Positions 42,724 through 51,666 of a stretch of DNA of 64,000 nucleotides are shown here, one piece after another. Below the pieces are notes generated by a model, which made no database searches, had not been told where the DNA came from, and saw nothing but the letters and a program-made list of their open reading frames with translations. Position 1 is the first letter of the stretch. Every line of letters starts with the position of its first letter. Position numbers and translations under genes: made by a program. Origin of the DNA: Streptomyces sp. KL109B (GTDB lineage: Bacteria > Actinomycetota > Actinomycetes > Streptomycetales > Streptomycetaceae); assembly GCF_030766935.1 (NCBI RefSeq), contig NZ_JASERL010000002.1, forward strand, positions 372,001-436,000, read 5' to 3'.

Positions 42724-43587
42724 ATGTACGAACCCGGGCAGCTCAGGACCTTTCTCGCCGTCGCGCAGACGCTGAGCTTCACGCAGGCCGCGCGGCGGCT
42801 CGGCCTGCGGCAGTCCACCGTGAGCCAGCATGTGCGGCGCCTGGAGGACGCGACGGGGCGCACCCTGTTCACGCGGGACACGCACTCCGTGGAACTGACG
42901 GAGGACGGGGAGGCGATGCTCGGGTTCGCGCGGCGGATTCTGGAGGTGCACGAGCAGGCGGCGTCGTTCTTCACAGGGACGCGGCTGCGGGGGCGGCTGA
43001 GGTTCGGGGCGTCGGAGGACTTCGTGGTGACACGGCTGCCGGAGATCCTGGAGTCGTTCCGGGCCGAACACCCGGAGGTGGACCTGGAGTTGACGGTCGA
43101 GCTGTCGGGGACGCTGCACGAGCAGTTGGATGCCGGGAAGCTCGATCTCGTGCTCGCGAAGCGGCGGCCGGAGGATCCGCGGGGGGAGTCGGTGTGGCAC
43201 GACCGGCTGGTGTGGATCGGCTCGGAGCGGCTGCGCATCGACCAGGAGCGGCCCGTGCCGCTGATCGTCTATCCGCCGCCGGGGATCTCGCGCGCCCTGG
43301 CCCTTGAGGCGCTTGAGCGGCACGGGCGGGCGTGGCGGATCGCGTGCACGAGCGGTTCGCTGAACGGGCTCGTGGCGGCGGCGCGGGCGGGGCTCGGCGT
43401 GATGGCGCACTCGCGCGGGCTCATCCCGCCGGGGCTCGTACGCGTCCCGGAGCGGGCGGGGCTTCCGGAGCTGGGCGAGGTGGACTTCGTGGTGCGCAGC
43501 GCGGCGCGGGACGAGAGCGAGCCGGCGCGGGCGCTCGCGCAGGCGATCCTGGCGGGCGGGGACCGGCTGCACCGCGCCGCCCGCTAG
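42724..43587 (+). CDS. LysR-family transcriptional regulator (divergent to SBF-like transporter)
   Basis: A 287-residue LysR protein. The helix-turn-helix is at about 17-36 (SFTQAARRLGLRQSTVSQHVRRLE). The effector domain starts near 85 (LRGRLRFGASEDFVVTRLPEIL). The ATG at 42724 is preferred; an in-frame ATG at 42697 lies in the likely operator region. The 125-nt divergent gap with the transporter gene probably holds both promoters; GTGATCG occurs there twice (about 42653 and 42684). Ligand unknown. Confidence 0.87.
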   Translation: MYEPGQLRTFLAVAQTLSFTQAARRLGLRQSTVSQHVRRLEDATGRTLFTRDTHSVELTEDGEAMLGFARRILEVHEQAASFFTGTRLRGRLRFGASEDFVVTRLPEILESFRAEHPEVDLELTVELSGTLHEQLDAGKLDLVLAKRRPEDPRGESVWHDRLVWIGSERLRIDQERPVPLIVYPPPGISRALALEALERHGRAWRIACTSGSLNGLVAAARAGLGVMAHSRGLIPPGLVRVPERAGLPELGEVDFVVRSAARDESEPARALAQAILAGGDRLHRAAR

Positions 43588-43892
43588 CGGCAGCGCTGAC
43601 AGCGGTGGTGGTACCGTCCCCGGAACCGACTACTCCGTCTAAAAACTCCGCAGACGGATCGCGGTGACCTCTTTGCATGGATCCGATGGAGAACCGTGAA
43701 GGAGGCCGGGAGATTACGGTCCCGAAACTTACTCTTCCGTAAGTAGTCTGCCCCGCTCCATCCGTTGTGGTCCGTTATAAACCTCTGACCTGTGCAAATT
43801 CCGCGCTCCTTCTGCGCACTTAAGGCACTCCCGCGGGCGCTTGCGGTCCGGTACCGTCACCGACGCTGTGCGGAGCGCCACAAGGAGCAACT
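43588..43892 (+). promoter_or_regulatory. 305-nt leader region of the acyl-CoA ligase with inverted repeat ACTTAC-N6-GTAAGT
   Basis: No gene is supported here. The region is AT-richer than its surroundings. A perfect dyad ACTTAC-TCTTCC-GTAAGT (43727-43744) resembles TetR-family fatty-acid-regulator sites of the TTAC...GTAA type. A -10-like TAGTCT (43744-43749) touches its right arm, but I could not pair it with a convincing -35. A second AT-rich patch (TTATAAAC, about 43774-43781) is another possible promoter element. Confidence 0.45.
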
Positions 43893-45722
43893 TTGCGTGA
43901 GTTCACCAACCCCCCTGTGGCGTCGGCGCCGCTCGTCGGCGGCCTCGCCGACGCCGTGTTCGACCATGCCCTGGACACCCCGGGTCATATCGCCCTGGCC
44001 CGCAAGGACCAGCACGGAAAGTGGCACGACGTCACGTCGGCCCAGTTCTGCGACGAGATAATGGCCCTGGCCAAGGGGCTGCTCGCGCAGGGCATCCGGT
44101 TCGGCGACCGGGTCGCCATCATGTCGCGGACGCGTTACGAGTGGACGCTGTTCGACTTCGCGCTGTGGACCATCGGCGCGCAGGTCGTCCCGGTCTACCC
44201 GACGTCCTCGGCCGAGCAGGTCTTCTGGATGCTGTACGACTCCGAGGTGTCGGCGGCGATCGTGGAGCACGAGGACCACGCGATGACGGTCGCCACGGTC
44301 ATCGGCCGGCTGCCGCATCTGCACCGCCTGTGGCAGCTCGACGGCGGCGCCGTCGACGAGATCACGGCGTCCGGCACCCACCTCGACGACGAGACGGTGC
44401 ACCGGCACCGCCGCGCGATCACCCCGGACTCCCCCGCCACGATCATCTACACGTCCGGCACCACGGGCCGCCCCAAGGGCTGTGTGATCACGCACGGGAA
44501 CTTCATGTACGAGGCCGACACCGTGGTCGGGTACTGGGAGCCGGTGTTCTCCTCGAAACGGGAGCGCACCCCGTCGACGCTGCTCTTCCTGCCGCTCGCC
44601 CATGTCTTCGGGCGGATGGTGGAGGTCGCGGCGGTGCGCGGCGGCGTGAAGCTGGCCCACCAGCCGGAGCTGCGGGCGTCCGCGCTGCTGCCCGACCTTC
44701 AGTCGTTCAAGCCGACGTTCATCCTCGCCGTGCCGTACATCTTCGAGAAGGTGTTCAGCGCGGCCCGCAGGAAGGCCGAGAGCGAGGGCAAGTCGGGGCC
44801 CTTCGAGAAGGCCATCGAGTGCGCCGTGAAGTACGCGGACGCGCAGGAGGCGAAGGCGTTCGGCACCGGCCCCGGGCCCTCGGCCTCCCTCCGTATGCAG
44901 CACTCGGTCTTCGACAAGCTCGTGTACTCCAAGGTGCGCGCTGCGATGGGCGGCCGGGTGCGGCACGCGTTCTCCGGCGGCTCCGGCATGGACCGGCGGC
45001 TCGGTCTGTTCTTCGACGGCGCCGGCGTCCGGATCTTCGAGGGCTACGGCCTCACCGAGTCGACGGCCGCCGCGACCGCGAACCCGCCGGAGCAGACCCG
45101 CTTCGGCACCGTGGGACAGGCGATCCCCGGTTCCAGCGTGCACATCGCGGACGACGGCGAGGTGTGGGTCTACGGCGGCAACATCTTCCAGGGCTACCTC
45201 AACGACCCGAAGGCCACCGACTCCTCCCTGTACGACGGTTGGCTCGCGACGGGTGACCTGGGCGCCCTCGACGAGGACGGCTATCTGACCATCACGGGCC
45301 GCAAGAAGGAGATCCTGGTGACCTCCGGCGGCAAGAGCGTGTCGCCGCAGCAGTTGGAGGAGCGGGTGCGCGACCACCCGCTGATCGCCCAGTGCCTCGT
45401 CGTCGGCAACGACCGCCCGTACATCGCGGCGCTCGTCACCCTCGACACCGAGTCCGTCGAGCACTGGCTCGGCATGCGCGGCAAGCAGACGATGTCGCCC
45501 GCGGACCTGGTGCGCGACCCGGACCTGGAGACGGAGGTGCGGCGCGCGGTCGTCGCCGCCAACACCCTGGTCTCGCAGGCCGAGTCGATCCGTACGTTCC
45601 GCATCCTCGCCCACCAGTTCACCGAGGAGCACGGCCTGCTCACGCCGTCCCTGAAGCTGAAGCGCAAGGCGATCGAGCAGGCGTACGCGGCGGAGGTCGA
45701 CGCGCTGTACGGGACGCTGTGA
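43893..45722 (+). CDS. Long-chain fatty acid--CoA ligase (FadD15-like, AMP-forming)
   Basis: A 609-residue adenylate-forming enzyme that activates long-chain fatty acids to acyl-CoA via acyl-AMP. Motifs are TIIYTSGTTGRPKG (about 188-201, P-loop), FEGYGLTEST (A5), YDGWLATGD (A7) and TGRKKEILVTSGGKSVSP (A8, hinge). Length and the LPLAHVFGRMVE segment match the FadD15/FACL branch. The TTG start has AAGGAG 5 nt upstream. It stands alone after a long leader, with a possible TetR-type operator. Confidence 0.9.
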   Translation: MREFTNPPVASAPLVGGLADAVFDHALDTPGHIALARKDQHGKWHDVTSAQFCDEIMALAKGLLAQGIRFGDRVAIMSRTRYEWTLFDFALWTIGAQVVPVYPTSSAEQVFWMLYDSEVSAAIVEHEDHAMTVATVIGRLPHLHRLWQLDGGAVDEITASGTHLDDETVHRHRRAITPDSPATIIYTSGTTGRPKGCVITHGNFMYEADTVVGYWEPVFSSKRERTPSTLLFLPLAHVFGRMVEVAAVRGGVKLAHQPELRASALLPDLQSFKPTFILAVPYIFEKVFSAARRKAESEGKSGPFEKAIECAVKYADAQEAKAFGTGPGPSASLRMQHSVFDKLVYSKVRAAMGGRVRHAFSGGSGMDRRLGLFFDGAGVRIFEGYGLTESTAAATANPPEQTRFGTVGQAIPGSSVHIADDGEVWVYGGNIFQGYLNDPKATDSSLYDGWLATGDLGALDEDGYLTITGRKKEILVTSGGKSVSPQQLEERVRDHPLIAQCLVVGNDRPYIAALVTLDTESVEHWLGMRGKQTMSPADLVRDPDLETEVRRAVVAANTLVSQAESIRTFRILAHQFTEEHGLLTPSLKLKRKAIEQAYAAEVDALYGTL

Positions 45723-45812
45723 CCGCTGATTCGCCGCTTCTGGCCTGCGGTTAGTGTGGCGCGTCGCGAACCGTCCGGCTCGCGACCGGCGACGTGGGAA
45801 AGAGGCGTTTCA

Positions 45813-47579
45813 GTGAGTGGCGGCACGATCCGGCGGCGCAGGAGGCTTGACTCGGTCCTGCTGCTCTGCGCGGTCGTCCTGACCGGCCTGGCGGCCCTGG
45901 TGACGGCCGCGGTCGGCAGGCCGGCCGAGCGCGTCGACTCCCTGTGGGCGAACGCCGTGGTCCGGGCGGACGGCGGGCTGCGCGTGACGGAGACGATCGA
46001 CTACGACTTCGCGGACGGGTCGGACCGGCACGGCATCTACCGCCGCATCCCCGGCACCCCGTCCGGCACCGCCACCGCCTTGCGGGTCGCCATGGACGGC
46101 CACCCGGTCCCGGTCGACGTCGAGCGGTCCGCCGACTCGGTCGACTACACCATCGGCGACCCCGACCACACGGTCACCGGCCGCCACCGCTACCGGATCG
46201 CGTACACCCTGCCGGGCGTCGTGACCGGCGACGGGCTCGACTGGAACGCCGTCGGCACCGGCTGGGACGTGCCGGTCGCGCACGCCGAGGCGCACATCAC
46301 CGCGCCCCGCGAACTCCCGCACCTGCGCTGCGTGTCCGGCGACCAGGGCTCCAAGGACCCGTGCGGCAAGGCCGGTTCCCCCGCCGCGGGCCGCATCGAC
46401 GTGTCGGCGGACGGGCTCGCGGCGGGGCAGGGCATGACCGTGTACTCGGATCAGGGCGCGCCCCTCGCGAACCCCGTCCCGGCCGCCCTGCCGCAGCCGC
46501 CGAAGGCGTTCATGTCGGCGCCGGAGGGAACCTCGCCGCTCGTGATGTGGGCGGCGGCCACCGGCGCCGCACTCGCCGCCGCGCTGCTCGCCACGCTGGT
46601 GATCCGCCGGGCGGGCCGCGCGCGGGTCCGAACGCCGCAGGGGGTGCGCCGCCGTGACCGGCAGCGCCTCGCCGACGAGTTCACGCCCTCGCCGACCCCG
46701 CCGGAGGAGCTGAGCCCGGCGCAGGCGGGCGTGCTGCTCGCGGGCCGGGCCCGCAGGCACCACCGCACGGCGGCCCTGCTGGACGCGGCGGCGCACGGGC
46801 ATCTCATCCTGCGCGGGCAGCCCAAGACCCCGCAGCTGTCCCGCCCCGTGAAGGTGCCGGACGCGCCCGCCGACCCGATGACCGCGCGGGCCCTGGACAA
46901 GATCTTCGCCCACGGCCGCAACGTCCGGCTCGGCACGTACCACGAGAACTTCGCCCTCGGCTGGCGGCAGTTGGGCAGCGATCTGCACGAGTGGCACCGC
47001 TCGGGCGGCAAGGGGCTCTGGGAGCCCGGCGGGCAGGGCCGGTGGCTGGCGGCGGTGATCGTCGGCGGTCTCGCGGCGGCCGTGGGCCTGCGCCTGGTGT
47101 TCCCCGCCGCGTGGCAGCAGACCGATCCGAGCGACGCCTGGGCGGTGCCGCTCGTGCTCGGCGCCGCGCTCGTGGGCGCCGGGGCCACGCTGCTCCTGCG
47201 CGCCTGGGAGCTGCGCCGCCACACGGAGCTGGGCACGCAGATGTGGTGCCGGACGGAGGCGTTCCGCCGCTATCTCGCCGCTCCCCCGGCGGACCGGCAC
47301 CCCGCCGAGGCGGAGGCGCTCGCGGGCTGGGCAGTGGCGCTCGGTGAGGCCGAGTCGTGGACGGCCGCCGCGGGCACCACCGCCGCCGTGCCGCACCAGG
47401 CGTCGCCGTCCGGCAACGACCGCGTCCTCGTGTACTCGCCGACCCTGACCTCGGTGGCGAGCAGCACGGCGACCGCGCCCTCGTCCTCTGGAGGCGGGGG
47501 CGGCGGCTCCTCCAGCGGTGGCGGAGGCGGCGGTGGAGTCGGTGGCGGCAGCGGCGGCGGGGGTGGCGGCGGCTGGTGA
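45813..47579 (+). CDS. DUF2207 domain-containing membrane protein
   Basis: A 588-residue membrane protein. After a basic N-terminus and one hydrophobic segment (about 12-35) comes the extracellular DUF2207 domain (about 45-230, with VVRADGGLRVTETIDYDF and GIYRRIPG). A transmembrane helix at about 250-270 follows, then a cytoplasmic stretch and two further helices (about 415-465). The C-terminus is a Ser/Gly tract of about 40 residues ending in Trp, typical for this family. Function is unknown; DUF2207 proteins are conserved in actinobacteria. The GTG at 45813 has AGAGG 7 nt upstream. Confidence 0.83.
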   Translation: MSGGTIRRRRRLDSVLLLCAVVLTGLAALVTAAVGRPAERVDSLWANAVVRADGGLRVTETIDYDFADGSDRHGIYRRIPGTPSGTATALRVAMDGHPVPVDVERSADSVDYTIGDPDHTVTGRHRYRIAYTLPGVVTGDGLDWNAVGTGWDVPVAHAEAHITAPRELPHLRCVSGDQGSKDPCGKAGSPAAGRIDVSADGLAAGQGMTVYSDQGAPLANPVPAALPQPPKAFMSAPEGTSPLVMWAAATGAALAAALLATLVIRRAGRARVRTPQGVRRRDRQRLADEFTPSPTPPEELSPAQAGVLLAGRARRHHRTAALLDAAAHGHLILRGQPKTPQLSRPVKVPDAPADPMTARALDKIFAHGRNVRLGTYHENFALGWRQLGSDLHEWHRSGGKGLWEPGGQGRWLAAVIVGGLAAAVGLRLVFPAAWQQTDPSDAWAVPLVLGAALVGAGATLLLRAWELRRHTELGTQMWCRTEAFRRYLAAPPADRHPAEAEALAGWAVALGEAESWTAAAGTTAAVPHQASPSGNDRVLVYSPTLTSVASSTATAPSSSGGGGGGSSSGGGGGGGVGGGSGGGGGGGW

Positions 47580-47617
47580 CGGCGGCGGCCGGACGCTCTC
47601 CGAGGTAAACCGTGGGT

Positions 47618-47681
47618 AACTGACGCGTCATCAATTGGCGATGCGTCAGTTATTGACGGTTCATCAGCTCGCACACAGAAT
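47618..47681 (+). promoter_or_regulatory. Promoter of the liv-type ABC operon with repeated TGACG motifs
   Basis: AACTGACGC (47618-47626) and GCGTCAGTT (47643-47651) form a 9-bp perfect dyad. TGACGCGTCATCA (47621-47633) recurs as TGACGGTTCATCA (47654-47666). A -35 TTGACG (47653-47658) and -10 CAGAAT (47676-47681) are 17 bp apart, so the third motif copy covers the -35 box. Confidence 0.6.
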
Positions 47682-47711
47682 CACCCTCACTCCGACGGAG
47701 GGGGACCGACC

Positions 47712-48974
47712 GTGTCGCGACCGATCCGCGTCATCACCGCCACCGTGGCGGCACTCCTGCTCGCCACCGCCTGCAACTCCACCGCCAACAGCGGAACCAA
47801 CTCCGCGGGCGCGGGAGGAGGTTCGGTCCGCGGCGTGACCGAGGACAGCGTCAAGGTGGGCGGCATCGTCTCCATGACGACGTCGAGCGGCTACAGCAAG
47901 AAGGACACCGACCTCGGCGCGAAGGCCCGCTTCGACCGGGCCAATGCCGAGGGCGGGATCAACGGCCGCACGATCGACTACCTGGGCGCGGAGGACGACG
48001 GCCAGGACCCGGCGAAGAACCTCGCGGCGGCCCGCAAACTCGTCCAGCAGGACAAGGTGTTCGCGATCTCGCCGATGAGTTCGGTGACGTTCTCCGGCGC
48101 CGACTTCCTGCAGAAGCAGAAGGTGCCGACGTTCGGCTGGGGCACGCTGCCGTCGTTCTGCGGGCCGACGTACATCTACGGCTTCGGCGGCTGCATGGTG
48201 CCGATGCCGGGCGGCACCATCTCGCAGACCTGGCCGGAAGGGCTCAAGGACGTCACGGGCGGGGCGAAGGGCAAGTCCGTCGCGATCCTCGCCAACGACA
48301 ACGACGCGGGCACCTTCGCCATCCGCACGTACAAGCAGTCCTTCAAGTCGGCCGGGTACAAAGTCAGTTACGCGAAGGCGACCGTCCCGGCGACCGCGGT
48401 GCCGAGCGACTGGTCGGCCTACACCAAGGAGCTGCTGCGCAGCGACGGCGGCAAGGCGCCGGACGTGGTCGTCTCCGTGATGCAGACGCCGTACAACATC
48501 GGCCTGTTCACGGCGGTCAAGCGCACCGGCTACAAGGGGATCATCACCGACCCGACGGACTACGATCCCGGGCTGCTCGCCAAGAAGGCGACGAAGCAGG
48601 CGCTCGACGGGGTGCACGTGCTGCTGTCCTTCGAGCCGTTCGAGGCGAAGACGCCCGGCATGAAGCAGTTCAAGGCCGACATCAAGAAGGCGTCCGGCGG
48701 CAAGGAACTCCCGCTCAATATGCACATGATGACGGGCTACATGAGCGCCGACCTGTTCCTGTCCATCGCGAAGAAGGCGGGCAAGGACCTTGACGTCGAG
48801 TCGTTCCAGAAGGCGGCGAGCGGGTTCCACGACACCGGGACCCTCGTCGGCGACCGGGCGCTGCCGCGCGGGCGCACCGAGTCGTTCGGCTGCGGGGCGC
48901 TCGCGCAGCTGAAGGACGGGGCGTACCGGGTGTCGTCGCCGTTCAAGTGCTATCCGCCGATCCCCTTCAAGTAG
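47712..48974 (+). CDS. Branched-chain amino acid-type ABC transporter substrate-binding lipoprotein
   Basis: A 420-residue receptor of the LivK type (periplasmic-binding family 6). The lipobox LLATAC gives an acylated cysteine at C21, followed by a Ser/Asn/Gly linker. The mature protein starts VRGVTEDSVKVGGI and has ARFDRANAEGGINGRTI, standard for the family. A GTG start is used; no strong ribosome site is seen. It leads an operon with a fused permease/ATPase and a second ATPase. The ligand may be an amino acid, amide or urea derivative. Confidence 0.88.
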   Translation: MSRPIRVITATVAALLLATACNSTANSGTNSAGAGGGSVRGVTEDSVKVGGIVSMTTSSGYSKKDTDLGAKARFDRANAEGGINGRTIDYLGAEDDGQDPAKNLAAARKLVQQDKVFAISPMSSVTFSGADFLQKQKVPTFGWGTLPSFCGPTYIYGFGGCMVPMPGGTISQTWPEGLKDVTGGAKGKSVAILANDNDAGTFAIRTYKQSFKSAGYKVSYAKATVPATAVPSDWSAYTKELLRSDGGKAPDVVVSVMQTPYNIGLFTAVKRTGYKGIITDPTDYDPGLLAKKATKQALDGVHVLLSFEPFEAKTPGMKQFKADIKKASGGKELPLNMHMMTGYMSADLFLSIAKKAGKDLDVESFQKAASGFHDTGTLVGDRALPRGRTESFGCGALAQLKDGAYRVSSPFKCYPPIPFK

Positions 48975-48996
48975 CCGCAAGGGAAGGGGTGTTGAC

Positions 48997-51666
48997 GTGT
49001 CGGATCTTCTCGCTTTCGTACTGAGCGGGCTCGTGTCGGGGGCGCTGTACGCGCTGCTCGCCACGGGGCTCGTGCTCTCCTACTCGGCCTCCGGGCTCTT
49101 CAACTTCGCGCACGGCGCGACCGCTTACCTGTGCGCGCTCGCCTTCTACGAGCTGCACTCCGGCTTCGGCTGGCCCGCCGTGCCGACGGCGCTGCTGCTC
49201 GTCCTCGTCGTAGCTCCCCTGCTGGGGTGGGGACTTGACCGGATGATGTTCAGGAAACTGGCGAAGGTCGGCGAGACCGCGCAGATCGTGGCGACGATCG
49301 GGCTGCTCGTGGCGCTGCCCGCGCTCGGCCTGTGGATCGTCGAGCTACTGGAAGACGCGGGCGCGCCGGTGAAGCCCGCGGAGAACCAGTTCGGGCTGCC
49401 GGGCGTCGGGCCGAGTCCGGCGAAGAACTGGCAGTTGATGGACGGCGTCGGCATCGACTCCGATCAGCTCATCACGTGGGTGACGACCGCCGTCGTCGCG
49501 CTCGCGCTGTGGATCGTGCTGCGGCACACGGCACTTGGGCTCAAACTCCGGGCGGCCGTCGACAACCGTTCGCTCGTCGAGCTGCGCGGCATCAGCGCCG
49601 ACCGGCTTTCGTCGGTGGCGTGGATGCTGTCGTCCGTGCTCGCGGGCCTCGCCGGGGTGCTCGCCACTCCCCTCCTCGGGCTCTCCTCGCACGACTTCAC
49701 GCTGTTCCTGTTCGTGTCGGCGACGGCGGCCGTGCTCGGCCGGTTCATGTCGATTCCGCTGGCGTTCGCGGGCGGGCTCGGGCTCGGGGTGCTGCAGAAC
49801 CTGGTCGCGGGGTACGCCACGTTCGCGGAGAAGATCACCGGCTTCCGTACCGCCGTGCCGTTCCTGATCCTGTTCGCCGGTCTGCTGCTGCTCACGCGGC
49901 GGCAGCGCACGGCGGGCACCGTGGCGAGCGACGCGCCGCCCGTGGACTATCTGGCGGGCCGTTCGTGGGCCCGCAGATGGGGGCCGTGGGCAATAGCGGC
50001 GGTGCTGATGGCGGTCGCGTTCTACACGGTCACCACGCCGTTCTGGAGCGGGATCCTCGCCCAGGGGCTCGCGATCTCGCTGGTGTTCCTGTCGTTCACC
50101 GTCGTCACCGGGCTCGGCGCGATGGTGTCGCTTGCGCAGGCCGCGTTCGTGACGGGTGCGGCGCTCGTCGCGGGTCTCTTGATGAGCCACGGGGTGCCGT
50201 TCATCTGGGCGGCGCTCGCGGGGACGTGTGCGGCGGCGGTGCTGGGCGCGCTCGTGGCGCTGCCCGCGCTGCGGCTCGGCGGCCGCTCGCTTGCCCTCGC
50301 CACGCTCGCGCTCGCCTTCCTCGCGGACCAAGTCCTGTTCCAGTTGGGCTGGTTGCGGAACGGCGACACCGGGTGGGAGATCCCGCGGGCCGTGGCCGGG
50401 CCCATCGACCTCGGCGACGACCGGGCGATGGGCGTCGCCATGGTCGTGCTGTGCACGGCGGCCGTCGCGGGCCTGAGCGCGCTGCGGAACTCGCGGGCGG
50501 GCCGGGCCATGCTCGCCGTGCGCTCCGCACCCGCCGCCGCGATGGCGTCCGGGGTCTCCGTCATCCGCACGAAGCTGCTGCTGTTCACGGTCTCGGCGGG
50601 CCTCGCCGGATTCGGCGGCGTGATGTACGCCTCGTACAACACCCGCATCACCGCGACCGACTTCACGGCGATGACGGGCCTGATCTGGCTCGCCGTCGTG
50701 GTCGCGGCGGGTGTGCGGCGGCCGCAGTTCGCGGTGATCGCGGGGCTCAGCTTCGCCGTCGTACCGCATCTCATCAGCGACTACCTGACCGAGTCGGTCC
50801 AGCTCCCGGTGATCCTCTTCGGCCTCGCGGGACTCGCGCTCGCCAACGACCCGGACGGCTACTGCGCGGCGATCCCCGCCCGCCGCCACCAACGCAGGAC
50901 CGCGAAGGCGGACACCGTCGACGACACACCACCGGTGACACCTCCCGAGCCGGACGCCGTGCTCCAACTCGCGGGCGTCCAGGCCGGATACGACGGCGCG
51001 CGCGTCCTGACGGGCGTCGACCTCACCGTCCACCCCGGCGAGATCGTGGCACTCCTCGGCCCCAACGGCGCCGGGAAGTCCACCACGTGCAAGGTCGCGG
51101 CGGGCCTCATGACACCTCAGCAGGGCCAGGTGTACGTCGCCGGGGAGGCGGCCACCGGCAAGGGCGCGGTGCGCCGGGCGCGGGCCGGGGTGGTGCTCGC
51201 GCCGGAGGGGCGCGGCATCTTCCCTTCCCTCACCGTCGAGGAGAACCTCTCCCTCCAACTCCCGGATCAGGCCGACCGGTTGGCGGTGTACGAGCGGTTC
51301 TCCGGGCTCGCCGACCGGCGCGACGTCACCGCGGGCTCGCTCTCCGGCGGCGAGCAGCAGCTCCTCGCGCTCGCCGCGCTGCTGCACCGCCCGCCCCGCG
51401 TCCTCATCGCCGACGAGCCCTCGCTCGGCCTCGCGCCACGCGTCGCCGACGAGGTGTACCGGCTGCTCGCCGAACTCCGCGACGCCGGAACGGGGTTGCT
51501 GCTCGTCGAGGAGAAGGCGTCGGAGATCCTCGGCGTCGCGGACACCGTGGCGTACCTCGCACAAGGCCGTGTCACGTGGTGCGGGCCGCGCGAGAAGGTG
51601 GAGGCCGAACGGCTCACGGAGGCGTACCTCGGCATCGCGGCGACCAAGGAGGCCGAGCACTCATGA
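48997..51666 (+). CDS. Fused LivH-LivM-LivF: two ABC permease domains and an ATPase in one polypeptide
   Basis: An 889-residue protein joining three parts that are usually separate. A LivH-like permease (about 1-305, LVLSYSASGLFNFAHGA) is followed by a LivM-like permease (about 320-620, VSLAQAAFVTGA), a charged linker, and a LivF-like ATPase (about 645-880). The ATPase has Walker A GPNGAGKST (about 688-696), signature SLSGGEQQ (about 780) and Walker B LIADEPSLGLAP. It begins 22 nt after the binding-protein gene and overlaps the LivG-like gene by 4 bp. It should form the whole channel plus one of the two ATPase sites. Confidence 0.9.
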   Translation: MSDLLAFVLSGLVSGALYALLATGLVLSYSASGLFNFAHGATAYLCALAFYELHSGFGWPAVPTALLLVLVVAPLLGWGLDRMMFRKLAKVGETAQIVATIGLLVALPALGLWIVELLEDAGAPVKPAENQFGLPGVGPSPAKNWQLMDGVGIDSDQLITWVTTAVVALALWIVLRHTALGLKLRAAVDNRSLVELRGISADRLSSVAWMLSSVLAGLAGVLATPLLGLSSHDFTLFLFVSATAAVLGRFMSIPLAFAGGLGLGVLQNLVAGYATFAEKITGFRTAVPFLILFAGLLLLTRRQRTAGTVASDAPPVDYLAGRSWARRWGPWAIAAVLMAVAFYTVTTPFWSGILAQGLAISLVFLSFTVVTGLGAMVSLAQAAFVTGAALVAGLLMSHGVPFIWAALAGTCAAAVLGALVALPALRLGGRSLALATLALAFLADQVLFQLGWLRNGDTGWEIPRAVAGPIDLGDDRAMGVAMVVLCTAAVAGLSALRNSRAGRAMLAVRSAPAAAMASGVSVIRTKLLLFTVSAGLAGFGGVMYASYNTRITATDFTAMTGLIWLAVVVAAGVRRPQFAVIAGLSFAVVPHLISDYLTESVQLPVILFGLAGLALANDPDGYCAAIPARRHQRRTAKADTVDDTPPVTPPEPDAVLQLAGVQAGYDGARVLTGVDLTVHPGEIVALLGPNGAGKSTTCKVAAGLMTPQQGQVYVAGEAATGKGAVRRARAGVVLAPEGRGIFPSLTVEENLSLQLPDQADRLAVYERFSGLADRRDVTAGSLSGGEQQLLALAALLHRPPRVLIADEPSLGLAPRVADEVYRLLAELRDAGTGLLLVEEKASEILGVADTVAYLAQGRVTWCGPREKVEAERLTEAYLGIAATKEAEHS

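Noticed and set aside
43677-43742. A 21-codon open frame in the acyl-CoA ligase leader that ends inside the inverted repeat
   Set aside because: No ribosome site before its ATG and no hydrophobic or regulatory-peptide character; the repeat explains the conserved-looking sequence better.
47484-47579. Long GGC-rich tract at the end of the DUF2207 gene
   Set aside because: A Ser/Gly-rich C-terminus ending in Trp is usual for this family, so it is not treated as a foreign repeat.
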